NCBI GenBank assembly: GCA_902729315.2
Contig: LR746274.1
Coordinates: forward strand, 2,941,037-3,005,036
Direction of reading: 5' to 3'
DNA length: 64,000 bases
From: Spirodela intermedia
Taxonomy: Eukaryota > Streptophyta > Magnoliopsida > Alismatales > Araceae
This document shows positions 1 to 12,140 of this stretch, piece by piece. Position numbers and translations under genes: made by a program. Within the stretch, counting starts at the first letter, position 1. The number at the start of each line of letters is the position of its first letter. The notes under the pieces were generated by a model, which was given only the letters and a program-made list of their open reading frames with translations, had not been told where the DNA came from and did not search any database.

Positions 1-2690
1 TTTTTTTTCTTCTCTCCTAAAGGTTTCCAATGGTACATCATTAGATTTAAACACAGTAATCGTTTGAGCTGATGGTTGAGACAATTTTCACTTGAAAATT
101 CTCCATATTACTTATTATGTTGAATTGCTTAAAAAGTTGTCCTTCCCAAGCATGGAGCCTAATTGTGAAAATAATCACTTTTATCCAAGTAATAGAATCA
201 CTCCTAGATACTAAAGTATTAAATATTTACATTCAAGGTGACTTTCGACCTATATTCCAAAGACAAAAACTTAAAGTGTTGAAAGTCTAGGAGCAAGTGG
301 GTTGCAAAATGCTATCATCACAAGTTAATAATGTCTTGTAGGGGTCTTTCTTGTTGAAACTTAAGATTAGCATCATATGAAAGGTTTCCTAATTACAATA
401 GGAGGGGGTAGCTTTCATAAAATTCTAGAATGCATTCAAAGTTGATGACAACTTGTGGAAATAATGCACGGTGAAATATTTCCCTATTTTATATGGGTGA
501 ACTTATGACTAAAGTTTTATTGAACCATTTAAGAGTGTTGACCTCTTAGTCAATTATTTAATATTATTAACCTTCTAGAACTGTGAATTTAAAAGAGAAT
601 TTTGCATTGAATTTTTATAAAAGCTTAGCCCAATAATTAATGGCTGTGATTGGTGAATGATTGATCTAGGGGAACTAAGGATGGGAGTGCTCTTAGGGAG
701 TTGAAGTAGTTAAATGGTCGAATCACTTCAAAAAATTTAGATTGGTTTAAAACTAGAATCTAAAAACCTTAAGATTAGAATACAAATGTTAAAAATAGTT
801 GGCACATGTCAATAATTAGAATCTGATCAATTTTACTCTCCTTTATTGATTTAAATGCAGCCTAACATCCAATAGTATTCACATAAGGACAAAAAGAAAA
901 ATATTTGTAATTATGTTGTCACTATATTAACACATAGATCAAGATCTAAATCATTAGATCTTGTCATCTTTGTTGTTGAAATATTTTTTCTAAGCATTAT
1001 ATGGAGAAAATAGATAGTCAAACATATAGTTGAGAGTAAAACTTATATCAGACCAAAGCAGCAAGATTTTAGAAAAAAAAAACTAAGAACACAGAATGTG
1101 ATAACCCATGTCTTGGTTCATATATAATGAAGGAAGAGATACAAAGTTGTCAACTCAATTGTGCTAACCCATCTAGAATTGAGAAAGGAAGTTTTTAAAC
1201 TAACAGAAGTATGTGTCACAAAACTGAGGAGAGTGAAAGTGTGTTGACCTAGAAAAATCAAACCAAGTATTAGGAGATAGAAAACAAGATTTTCTCAACC
1301 AAATCTGACATGTTAGATATGACAGAAGATTTGACAAGTGTTATTGGATCCCTAACAAATGAATATATCTTGACATGTTAGAGGATCAAAGAATATTACC
1401 CTAAAACATTTATAGAGTGATCAAGTCAAAACATTTCTAAAACTAGCAACTTGACTATGTAGTTTGATTGGCAAGATGAGTCAGGTTTTAATAGAGAGAA
1501 TTTTTCATTGATCAAATCTCGAAGTTTTTAACATAGAGAATTCTTTTACTCTATAGGTGGGCCATTGTAAGAGTTTTCAAATGTCACCCCAATGAGAAAT
1601 CAAATCTTCCAACTCATTTTGAAATTAAATTAATTAGTAAGCCCTTTCTTTGTATTCATGTGTGAAGTCACTCTTGGGAGTGCTAGTAGCAAGCTACTAT
1701 CATGTAAATATATCATGTAAATAAATGTATTCTTCATTAATTTTGAGCAACATCTCTAAAGGAGAACATTGAAAATCATAAATGGTGACCTTTGGTAAGT
1801 GGATGAAAGAAATGGAAGGTTGGACGACTATAAATTTCAATATTCTTCACTTTATAATAGTTGGTTTATAAATCTAGTGTGTTAGCCTAGTCATATCAAC
1901 CTAGTGTGACAACCCAAGTTGGTATGTGTTGACCCAATCATACATATTGACTCAAGCAGGTCTGTGTCAAACCACTATGTACATAACTAAAAGAAACAAC
2001 CTAAAAATATGTAAAAAACAATCATTTGAATAATGAATTCAAACCCTCCTTGATAGTAATAAAAAGTCATAAGAAACCTTTAAAGTAGGATTTTCAATTG
2101 GAAAAATATATTTCAAACAAGTTCAACGTAATCAATATGATATGGATTCCATCATAGTTTGATATTGACACTACTTATTGAAGAGATGATGATTACGTAT
2201 TTTATGCAAATGCAAAGAAAAATATATTAGCCTAATAACATCATAAGAGATGTCTTAAATTTTTCTATAAAAGTAAAATAAAGGCATGTTAGTTGAAAGG
2301 AAAAATGTTTTGAACAATTTGGATGAAAAATCTAAAAGATTTAACAAAGTGAGAAGGGAGGATACTTTCGTAGAAGTTTCAAATGTTATTTTTCAACGTT
2401 TAATTTATTAAATTGACTTTAATATTATTTCAGATATCTATCATAAAGAACGGCATACACCATAGATCACCTAGGTGTGTAGTATCTCCCAACACAAAAA
2501 TGTACACCAAATAGGTAATATATCACCTACTCACATATAGTCATTGACTCAACATGAAGCCAGTCGGTAAGAGTAGATGGCTGAATGAGACTTTGTCCCC
2601 TGGGCCCACCTGTGGTGAAGATTAGGGAAGCTCAAAGAAGATAGACGAGGTCCAAGTAGGCCAATCTCGGGTATACTCTCCTTTGCGTCG
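1..2690. other. AT-rich intergenic spacer, no gene seen
   Basis: No open frame of note on either strand. The stretch is AT-rich. About 1120-2080 contains repeated short motifs of the type TTGACCCA and GTGTCAAACC, followed near 2040 by a degenerate AAACCCTCCTTGATAG. This resembles the ends of decayed copia LTRs seen elsewhere in the window (25.5-25.7 kb and 37.6-38.0 kb). I cannot define element borders. Confidence 0.5.
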
Positions 2691-2726
2691 TACTGTTGAC
2701 TGAGGCATCACGCGACAGACTAACCG

Positions 2727-2788
2727 TGACGTGGAACCGGGGTTAAGTCCTAACGGGATTCGTCCCTTAGTTTCGTCAGCTCCACGTG
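2727..2788 (+). promoter_or_regulatory. UPR element and G-box upstream of the SIL1-like gene
   Basis: TGACGTGG is at 2727-2734, a perfect match to the unfolded-protein-response element bound by XBP1/bZIP60-type factors. A G-box CACGTG, inside CCACGTG, is at 2783-2788. Both are within about 210 bp of the start codon at 2937. The sites are seen directly; their function is inferred from known UPR control of ER Hsp70 cofactors. Confidence 0.5.
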
Positions 2789-2936
2789 TTCGAGCCACTG
2801 AAATCTGAACAGGTGGCGCAACACTACTGGTTGGAACAACACAGAGTGTCGATCCAAAAGCTTCTTATATTCTTTGTGCTCTTCTTTCTCTCTCCCTCTC
2901 TCCCTCCGCGCCGCGCTGCGAGGACAACTTTTCACC

Positions 2937-5900
2937 ATGAGGGCTGGCGGAGTTTCTTGCGCGCTACTTCTCACGTTAATGCTGCTGTGGACGTCCGAAG
3001 TTGGATTTGCGGCAGAGGACCGGCAGATCAAGCCCTTCAGGGGGGAGGACGTCTCGGCCACGGCTGCGGACATGGTGAGCGCAGGAGGCGAAGAGGATGC
3101 TGAGGGCGAGCTCGCGGGAGGGTTCGCCTCTCTGGATGGGATGCTGCAGTGGGCAATCAGTATGTCTTTCTTCTTTGTTGTCTTCACCTAATTATAATTA
3201 CGGCAGCGTTTTTATATTACCGTCCGTCGTCTGGTTTATCTTCAAAATTCTCAGGGAAAAAGCAATTTTGGGAATCCCGAACAAAATCTCATCCTTGTAG
3301 TAGCACTGTGGAGGCCACATTTTGTCCTTATATGTAGATTGGATCTTGAAAACTACGAATTTGTCGAATCTTGCCATAGCTCATCCTGTCGTTCGGGTAT
3401 CTTTAATAAAACATTTTCCTAATCACCCCTTTATTAGTACTTTTAGAAAATAATCTTTGAGTCTTCGTACTACTTTCCCTCCAGATCAATTGGTTTTGAG
3501 GCAGTTCTGATCAAGATCCGAAAAGCACAGACTTTGACAACCCAGTCATCAAATAATGTTTCTTTTGATCCAAAATTCACTAACTGGGCATTGCTTTTGC
3601 CGAATTATCCATTTGGGAAGATATCCTTTGGAGTCACATGCATTGATCCCACCTTCGATCATCATGTTGACCCAACGTTCTCTAGGCATTCCAGAGCGCC
3701 TTACTCTCCCTCATTATTTCCCTCTGTTGATGTTTTTTAGTAAATGATCGAAGGACAGAGGACTCCCTTATGTATGTGTCGTCTACACTTGTGAACCTGA
3801 TGAAATTGGTCGCATACCCCACTTTTTACTTAAAAGGGGTAGGGTTGAGTGCACCATGGGTATTTTGTCACTGGTCTGTTACAGCTAAACTATTCAGTTC
3901 ATCCCATTGACCCTTTTCTTCTCTACACTGTTTGTGTACATTTCAGAGCTCCAATTTTTTTCAAACAACACTCTACATATTCTTTGATTTTTCCATTCCG
4001 CTTTAGATATCTACATGCGATTTTTGTAAACACTTCGATTTTCGTGCCAAGGAACAAAATAATGTTGGCCCAGCTTCGATTTGAATCCGTTGATTCGGGT
4101 GACAATTGATTAAGCTCTAAAATGATACCCCGTTTCCTTGGTACTAAAAGAAATATCATATTATGTGGGTTTGTATAATTTCTCCATTTCAAATTTTTCA
4201 CGTTTCTATCAGTTGAGCCATGGAAAATGTAAGTTCCTACACTGTTGCAGTATACTCAGTGTTTCCGTGGATTTTATGACCGTCCTTTCCACCCTTGGCT
4301 TGATGAATCAGGTCATTCCGATCCAGTGAAGTTAAAGGAGAAAGCAAGCAACGTTCAACAAATGTCTGTAGATGAGCTGAAGCGCCGCCAACTAGAAATA
4401 AAGGTCTTTCCTCAATATTACTTAGAGCCCATTCTGTTTTCATCCTGGATGTCATAAAAGAATGTAACACCTGTTTCACTAACTTCGTGAGTTTTCTTCC
4501 TTGGATTGTGACAACACAGGAGCTGGTGGAGAAGCTCAAGGTCCCATCGGACGCAGAGTTGATGAGAAGAGCTATTAACGAGTTAAATAACTCTTCGATT
4601 TCCTTGGAAGATCGTCAGCATGCATTGGATGAACTGTTGGTTCTTGTTGAGCCGATTGACAATGCAAACGGTGTGCTTCTCTCTCGCCTGTTTCTGTAGG
4701 GTTAAATTTTTTTTACATGCCGATATATATATGGTCAATAGTAACAGAATCTGATGTCTAGGGCATTAGCAATGAATAGAACTGAGGGAACTTGTTTGAT
4801 TCTTCTTATTTTGGGTATTTTTTAGGATTATGTTTGTCCATGTAAGCATGATCCCGGACTGATTCCCTGTCACCCACTTTTTCATCATTCGGATGGAATA
4901 TCCATGTCTGCTTTGAACGTTTCCCCAGCTCTGTTGATGAATATTATTGTGCTCTGTTTTGATCTTTGTTCTTGTTTCTGTTGTATTCTTCCCCAACTAA
5001 GAAAATAATTTTTCCTTCCCTCTAGATTTCTGCAAACTTAGCGGTATAGCTGCTGTTGTCCGGGAACTTGGTAGTGCCAACTCCAAGATAAGGTTAACTT
5101 CTGCATGGGTTCTTGGAAAAGCAAGCCAGAACAATCCACTTGTTCAGAATCAGGTCACATTCTTGAGTAGATCTGATTTTCTAAAGCAACCCAATGTATT
5201 TTTTGATTAATTTTCTGAATCAGTGCGTCCAAAGTCTTCTCAGGTCCTTTCTTCTGATGCCCTGAAAACATTACTGGAAATGGCGCGATCTGGTGTCTCT
5301 GAGGAGGGGGTAAAGGCATTGTATGCCATCTCCTCCCTGGTTAGGAACAACGATCAGGGTCTGGAGCTGTTTATCGCGGAGCAGGGAGGTTTGATGCTTC
5401 AGGTTGTACAGAATGTGGGCTGAACCTTTTTTCTCATGCAAAAGTCTTTGAGATTTCTGATTGACTAAGTTGGATTTATGCTTTCTAGGACGTCATGAGC
5501 AACCCCAGTGTCGATATCAGGCTCCGGAAGAAGGCAGTTCTTCTTGTTGCCGACATGGCAGACCGCCAGCTAGAAAATCCAGACTCCAAGAGGCCATCCC
5601 TCTTCAGAAGCTGCCAGCTCCTGAAATCAGTTGTCGATCTTACCTCATCCACCACCGACCTTGATCTCCAAGAGAAGGTAATTCTTTTTTTTTTTCTTTG
5701 TATTCTTTTTAACTCGAAATGGGTTTATATTTCATTGATATGATTTGAAAATGACAGCCTCAATCATGTTTTATGATGTTTATATTTCTTTTTCTTTCCA
5801 TCTCTCCCCTCCCCCCTACCGCCCCCCCTTCCGCCCCCCCTTCTTTTTCAGGCATTGATTGCCATTAGAAGCCTTCTACAGCTGGATTCGAGCGAAATTC

Positions 5901-6094
5901 TGGTGGTTCTTGATATGTTCTGTGGGCTTGACAAAGCCCTTGAGAGGATGAAGGAGCGGCTCAAGGAGTTGGCAGTGCTTGGTGAGGAAGGAGACTTCGC
6001 CAGAGACATCGAGAGCCTCGGTGGAGAAATCCGAACCATTTTTAGGAGGAAGCTGGAAGCAGTGGAGCAGCCACTGGCACCTCAGTTCTGCTGA
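2937..6094 (+). CDS. ER-targeted Hsp70 nucleotide exchange factor, SIL1/Fes1-like
   Basis: Seven exons with GT-AG borders and intact frame: 2937-3159, 4312-4403, 4520-4670, 5026-5153, 5244-5402, 5489-5677, 5852-6094 (394 aa). The N-terminus is a clear signal peptide (MRAGGVSCALLLTLMLLW..., probable cleavage near residue 24-26). It is followed by a conserved Fes1 segment (SVDELKRRQLEIKELVEKLK) and then armadillo-like helical repeats (SGIAAVVRELGSANSKIR, SEEGVKALYAISSLVRNN). Fes1/SIL1/HspBP1 proteins trigger ADP release from Hsp70; the signal peptide points to BiP in the ER lumen. The start is the ATG that opens the signal peptide; an upstream in-frame ATG at 2874 would bury it. The protein ends PLAPQFC, so no KDEL-type retrieval signal is visible. 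The donor after exon 2 is the weak AAG|GTCTTT. A C/T-rich tract precedes the last exon. The promoter carries a UPR element. Confidence 0.9.
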
Positions 6095-8144
6095 ATCCGC
6101 TAGTGGACCCCACACGCTACAACTCAGATGCTGATTGGCATGGCAGGGAAGCAGAGTGGATAGGCCTGCCACCACTGACCACGGAGTTCTGCCTACCCGG
6201 CCCCAGGGAGCCGTGGCTGGTTGGCTAATTTGCGAGGACTGATCAGGGCTAATATTTTTTTGACCTTGGAGAAACGAACACAGATGGAAAAGAGCTTTTG
6301 TTGCTCCAACTTGTTCATCTCTCCCCGCTCTTTTTTCCTTAATAAGAATGGCATCAATGCCAACTTAGAAGATAACATATTATGAATGAACACTTAGACT
6401 TCATTCTTAAAAATCAGTTTCAGATGATCTGACCCTCACCACTTGTTCCCTCCCTCACCTTATCGTCTTCTACACGATCCAAGTTAAAATAGGCATCATG
6501 ATGGTTGTCAAATGACTATTATACCCCTACCAACGACAGTAGGTATGCCATCCCTCTTCAATGCCTAGTTTCACCTTCCCCACCTGGTGGAAAGTCGTAG
6601 AGTAGTAGTTTGCTAGCTCGATAGAATTGGATTAGGCTAGGTTATCTGAGTTCATCCATGATAATATAGCCATCTAAATGTGACAACCTCAATGAACCAG
6701 TGAGTGACATCATGACTAATGAAGGGCAAGCTTAGATAAAGTTGCTTAACTTATTTGCTCAAAAGAGTTGAATAGTGAGGATGCAGCCTGATAATGAGTT
6801 TCGATTTAGTCAAATGATTGAAACAAAATTAAGATTTATATGAACATATGAGGGGAATAATGGTGCTATGAAATTTTGAGTTGGTTTAATTAAAATTTGA
6901 AACTGAAGATGGGTTCCCTTAATTTATCATAGCCAATTATCTAGTCAATCTGTAGAAGGTGGTTGTAGTAAGTCATTAACGTGATGTTGTGAAAGCAAGT
7001 AATGTATATAATAATGCATAAAAGTGCAATCTATTGAAGGCAATCTTTACATAAATAAGGTATCTTTGATCATTTTTTGGGTGTATAATTGAACATTAAA
7101 GAATAAAGTACTTGCATGCAAAGAATTCAATTTCACTAAGGAAGCATAGAATGAGAATTTGAAGTTGGCTCCTAGAGAAAGAAATAAGCTTCTAAGTCGA
7201 TCAATGACTAACATGAAACACCAATTGTTGGTATTTTTTTTCGTCTTGAAATTGGTAGGTTATTAATAGATCAATTATTGTGATGATGATGTTGGGTCCA
7301 ATGATGCCACAAAGGAAATAAGAGGGGAGGAGGGGGAATAGGTTTATTTCTTTTAAGGAATAAGATAGGAATATTTTAAACCAGCGTTTAATTTTGGTCA
7401 TAGAGTTTTATTTTGGACAAATTTGTCCTAGAGAACTTAGATGGGTGTCCCTCTTGAATTTAAACCAGAGTTGTTTTGCAATCAGTATTATCACTTATGA
7501 AAATTACATGGCTATCTCACAAGAATAAACGATATTATATATTTATATCTGAAACCTATTTATCACTTATGAAAAAAAAATTACATGACAACCCATTCAT
7601 CTTGATCATTTAGAGAGGGAGTGTGTAGTGATTTATTGTCTTCCCTGCATGGTTCACAATTATTTTATCTAGATTAGAAAGATCAAGACAAAATACATGG
7701 AGTAATTCTGTAGAGGAAAACGATTAGGATTTAACATTACGAGTCCTGAGGGGGTGCCTCCTACGCGTTAGGCCTTTGCCTCTATCGCCGGTCGAGGAGA
7801 TTCACAAAGAATGAGCTCAGGTGACCAGTGCGATGACTTGTACATGTAGGGGAGCGCGAGGAGGAGAATCAGTGACTGCCCAAGAGGATCAACGTTACAT
7901 ATATACCACGCGGCATGAGGAAGAGCAGGTGGTCTTTTTTTTTTTTTTTAAGACCCGAATTCAAGAAAAAGTATGGAGAGGAATCCCGGGTTTCGTGGCT
8001 CGCTAAATGGGCTCGGCCTGTTCGAACATCATAATTTTGACCTCACTCAAAATTTGCGCAAAATTGTATGGAATGCAGATCAAATGAGCTCATTTTTAAA
8101 TGGATTTCCGACACTGGAAAGAGACAATACCCGTACAAAACAGT
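6095..8144. other. Intergenic: 3' region of SIL1-like gene and AT-rich spacer
   Basis: The first 300 bases are probably 3' UTR, with an AATAAGAATGGC stretch near 6341. The rest is AT-rich with no convincing frame. The last few hundred bases before 8377 become GC-richer and are probably the promoter and 5' UTR of the RAD52-like gene. Confidence 0.5.
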
Positions 8145-8169
8145 AGAGAGAGAGAGAGAGAGAGAGAGA
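8145..8169 (+). repeat. (AG)12 microsatellite in the RAD52-like 5' region
   Basis: A perfect AG run about 210 bp upstream of the start codon at 8378. GA runs in the sense strand are also found upstream of the GT47, CNGC and PORR genes. Confidence 0.95.
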
Positions 8170-8377
8170 TGACGCCACGATTGGGTTCCATTGACTGGCG
8201 TGTCGATAGCGGGGAATCGGTGGTAGGTGCGAGAGTGGAAGGTGGAAGATGGTGATTGGATGCAGGGTTTGGTGGATCGCGCCTCGCTAAAGACCTGTTC
8301 TTGATTTCCGGTTCGGCGTCGTGACCCAGAACGCCTAACGCGATTCTCAGGCCTCCCAGCGATCTCCGGAGGCGACC

Positions 8378-11300
8378 ATGGCCGGTGGTGCTGCTCTTGC
8401 GCAGCCATCGCGTCGGTTCCTTCCCGCCCCAGCCAACCCGCCTGTCCAGCGGCAGATAGGGAACCGCTGCATGGGAGGATCAGTTCTCAGGCTTGGAGGC
8501 GGCGGCAAATGGGGGAGGTTGCCGGTGGCGGCGTGCTTGTTGGAGAGCACTGGGAGCGGGGCAGTTGGAGAGGGAGGGAAGAAGGGAGTCATCGGCGGTG
8601 GCGGATTTGGGACGTTGCCCAACTCTAATTACGTTGTTCCCTTGGACAAGGCGGCTCTGGGGATCATCCGGCCGCTGGGGGAGATCCTGAGGGACCTGAA
8701 CAAGAAGGTCACCGAGAACATTATCAACAAGGTCGACAGGTCCATCCCTTGGTATGAACAGTCATCCTCCTTCTAGCCCCTTTCATCGGAAAATTAAGGG
8801 AAAATAGTCTAGAAGAGATAGGTTCAGCTCGCATACTCTGCTGTTAACTTCTCTTCAGATATGACTCCCATAAATGCCGTCCGGGTTATCTGGATTTTCC
8901 ACCTATGGGAGCATTATCTGTGTGTCTTATTAATCGTTAGGAGTGGGAAAAGTTGAGGAAGCAGAAGAACATTTGCAGTGCGACTTTTTCTTTCCTCTTT
9001 GGGTTCATCTGTTGGCGCTACCCTGCAGATGTTTTCTCTCTGGTTGCTGTAATTGTTACCTTCCACTGAATTCCGATCTCTTCTTTACTGTTTCCTTCTA
9101 CAGGTACCATGTGAACCGATTGCTGAGCTTCTACGCCCCAGGTCAAACTTTCATCTTTTTATTTGGCGTGCCAGATCCCATGCTTCGCTATTTCTCCTTT
9201 CCCTCTTCTTGTTTGCATCCCGGTTCTTCTGCTTCTTTGCGTTGGAATGAAGATTGATGACATGAATGCTTGAAACCCCGACATACCATCTGACCCAGCT
9301 ATTCAACGAATTTTAAATTATTGGTTCGGATGTCCATAAGCATTCACAGGAGATTAGGCTTGTGGTGTGTATCAGGAGACTCCATTCCTGTATAGTAGGC
9401 CTATATCTAAATTCAAGGTTTTTCCAGAGGAACAAAGATATTCTCAAAATAAATGGTCAATGTGGCCAGATGATGGCTAGTAATTGACTTAATGGACACT
9501 ACTGATTGACTTCTGTGTCCCTTTCTGATCCACTGGCGATAATTGCCGATCCCTAGATTAGAGCTAGTTTATTAATTCGTTGATTCGAGAAAGTTTGATG
9601 GGATTTCTGTTAAACAAGAGAAGCTCATCGGCATAGCAGGGGAGATCAGAAAGTCAACTTTGTTTGCAGGCATCTTACCCATAAAGTCAGCCTCATTGTT
9701 TCCTCTTTCGCACGCTTTTTTATTTTTGTCACGAGATCAGAAACTTTGAAAACCGTAGAACTTTGAATTAAAAGTTGGATTATTGCAATGCGATTAATGT
9801 GTATGTAATGGGCATCCAACCGGGCTGTTACAGACTTGACCTTTGGTCGTAACCAAGTTTTGGGTCCCCTTATGCGTTCCAACTTCCTTGTCCACTTCAT
9901 CTACTTGCTTCAGGGTTTTTTGGGTCTCCATGTGCAACATTCTATTGAATTCAATAGCACCAGAGACGAGGGAAGGGTTGCTTCATCCAGTAATCTCTCT
10001 TGTACTGTGCAACGAATGGACCTTTTATGGATGGGCTTTTCTTTATTCCATTTTGACCTTTTAATTTTTCTTCTGGAAGTTTTAATCGTAGAAAAGAAAC
10101 ATATATGAAAACTAAAGCACCTCAAATGGAGTCTACACCCTCAGAAATCAAGTTCTCTTAGTTCTGATTTGTGAGAGTCCGTCTAGGCTTGGAAACTTGG
10201 TAGGGTAACTGCGAATGTTGAAGTATACTCTTTGAATCAGGCCTAGTAGATGCTATCTATGCATCTATTGAACATTCTCCTCTTCTACTGGGAATATGAA
10301 CTAGGAAGACGAACTTGAGAGCCAATGAGATGTGTAGTATCGATGTGTGTTTTAAGCGACTGTAAGAGCCTTGGTAGATAAATCACGATGGCCCATCTGA
10401 GTATGGCTTCTTTATGTGTCGTTAGGGACCAGGAATGCTGTGTGATGAAAGTTCTTTCGTGCATGCTCTTATTCAAGCTACTGTTTGTAATGTTAGAAAC
10501 TAACTTCTTCCCTAGTCATTGGCATATAAGACGCCAACCCTCCATTCCATGCCTTGTTTAAAATCGAATCAGTCTCACTAGGCTGATTCCAGCATAGTTG
10601 AATTCATTCAAGAAAGGCAGTTTCTTAAACATTCGGTCAGATCAGCATTGATTCATCAGATATTGGATTATTTACTCTACGGCATCAAGGAGCTTTTGAT
10701 AATGGCATGTGCTGATTGCTGGGTAATCCTCTGGTTGCAGGTTGGTGTGGGGAAATAAGGAATGTTATCTTCTCCGATGATGGAACTGTGACGGTTGTTT
10801 ACCGTGTCACTGTCCGAGGATCTGATGGAGAGGTAACTTACTTTGTGTGCCTGAGATTTATCTCTTATTGACCTTTTAATCGATATTTATCTGCAAAACA
10901 ACATCACGTCATGTTTGTATGCATCAAACTTGATTCTGTAGTGTGAAGGAATTATTTTCTGCGTACATTGATGGATGATTTCTCTAATCAGGTTTATTTT
11001 TTTTAGTTAAGTTCAGTTCATTCCTAGTCTTCTGGTGTTTCATCAAACTGACCTTTAAAGCTCAGTTTCCTCCAGTTTGTAGCCATTAGACAGATCAGGA
11101 AAGATTAGTGTTTAAACATTAATTCAAGACTTAAATATCAACTTCCTTGTGAATTTTATACCACAAGATTAGTGTTTGGACGCTGGTCAAGACGGAAAGA
11201 TGCCAGTCTTGTTCGTTGGAAGTTCTTGTTTTCTTCCTTCTACATCTCCTCCCATACATACCCTCATATAACCAATGGATTTCTAAACTCTTCTTCTTCT

Positions 11301-11625
11301 TCTTCTGGGCAAATTGATCGTAGTTTTCTTAATTTTGCTCTTGAATGATTTTGGTCTGAGCTCAAAACCAGCCCCATGCTCTCACTGCCTGCGATCATCT
11401 GACCTTTACAGTTCTCATATGAGCTAAAGGGCTTGCAAAATCTGACCGAAGAAAGAAATTCTAACATCTGAGTTGCAGGCGCACCGCGAATCCACTGGGA
11501 CTGCATCCTGCACTGACGGCACAGAAGGAGATCCCGTTGCTCTGGCAGAGGAGATAGCCTTCTGCAGGGCGTGTGCTCGCTTTGGGCTCGGCCTCTACCT
11601 GTACCATGAGGATGACCACCTCTAG
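8378..11625 (+). CDS. RAD52-like organellar ssDNA-binding protein (ODB/RAD52-2 type)
   Basis: Four exons with GT-AG borders: 8378-8751, 9104-9141 (38 nt), 10741-10832, 11479-11625; 216 aa. The N-terminal 60 or so residues are rich in A, R, P and G and look like a transit peptide. The conserved plant RAD52 core follows: NSNYVVPLDKA, RPLGEILRDLNKKV, then YHVNRLLSFYAPGWCGEIR across exons 2-3 and TVVYRVTVRGSDGE. The C-terminus has EEIAFCRACARFGLGLYLYH, the typical end of the family. Plant RAD52 proteins anneal single-stranded DNA in plastid or mitochondria and act in recombination and RNA splicing. The NYVVPLDK region best fits the plastid member ODB2/RAD52-2 (from memory), but I cannot assign the organelle firmly. 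Intron 2 is 1.6 kb. The gene is tail-to-tail with DUF1350. Confidence 0.88.
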
Positions 11626-12140
11626 GGGCCTTTGAGCTCAGCCACACCAGCTTCCAGAGGAATTAATGCTCCTAGGCATAGTAGAACTGCTTCTCTTTCC
11701 ACCCCTTCTTTCTCACCCCTGCTGTATGTAGGATGGAGGACAGCTTGTATGGATTGGCAGGTGGTGTCTCATGCATGGTTTTCAGCTTGTATGTAACTGG
11801 ATTGTCTGCCCAAGACATCAACTAGCAAAGAATTATCTCTTTTATTTTCCAAAAGTCAAAAAAATGGAGAAAAAAAAACTGGTATTCCTTTTTAGGCACA
11901 AGAGAGCAGGTTTTTAAATCCATAAGTGTACAGACCAGTCATCATCCTTCTATTTCTGGCATGGCTCGTAATTATACAAAACTGGTACTATCCTTATCCA
12001 TCCATCCATTATTATCTGTACAACACGTTAGGAAGGCAAGTTGCATAGGAACTGTGATGCACGTACATACATGATGAGTCTGTTGTTCGTTGAGGAGATG
12101 AATGGTTGTAGGAATCTGGTTCCTTCAGGAGGGGGGGGGC
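11626..12140. other. Shared 3' region between convergent genes
   Basis: 515 bp separate the RAD52-like stop (11625) from the DUF1350 stop (12141). The region is likely to hold both 3' UTRs. It contains a run of G at 12131-12139 immediately beside the DUF1350 stop codon. No other gene is seen. Confidence 0.6.
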
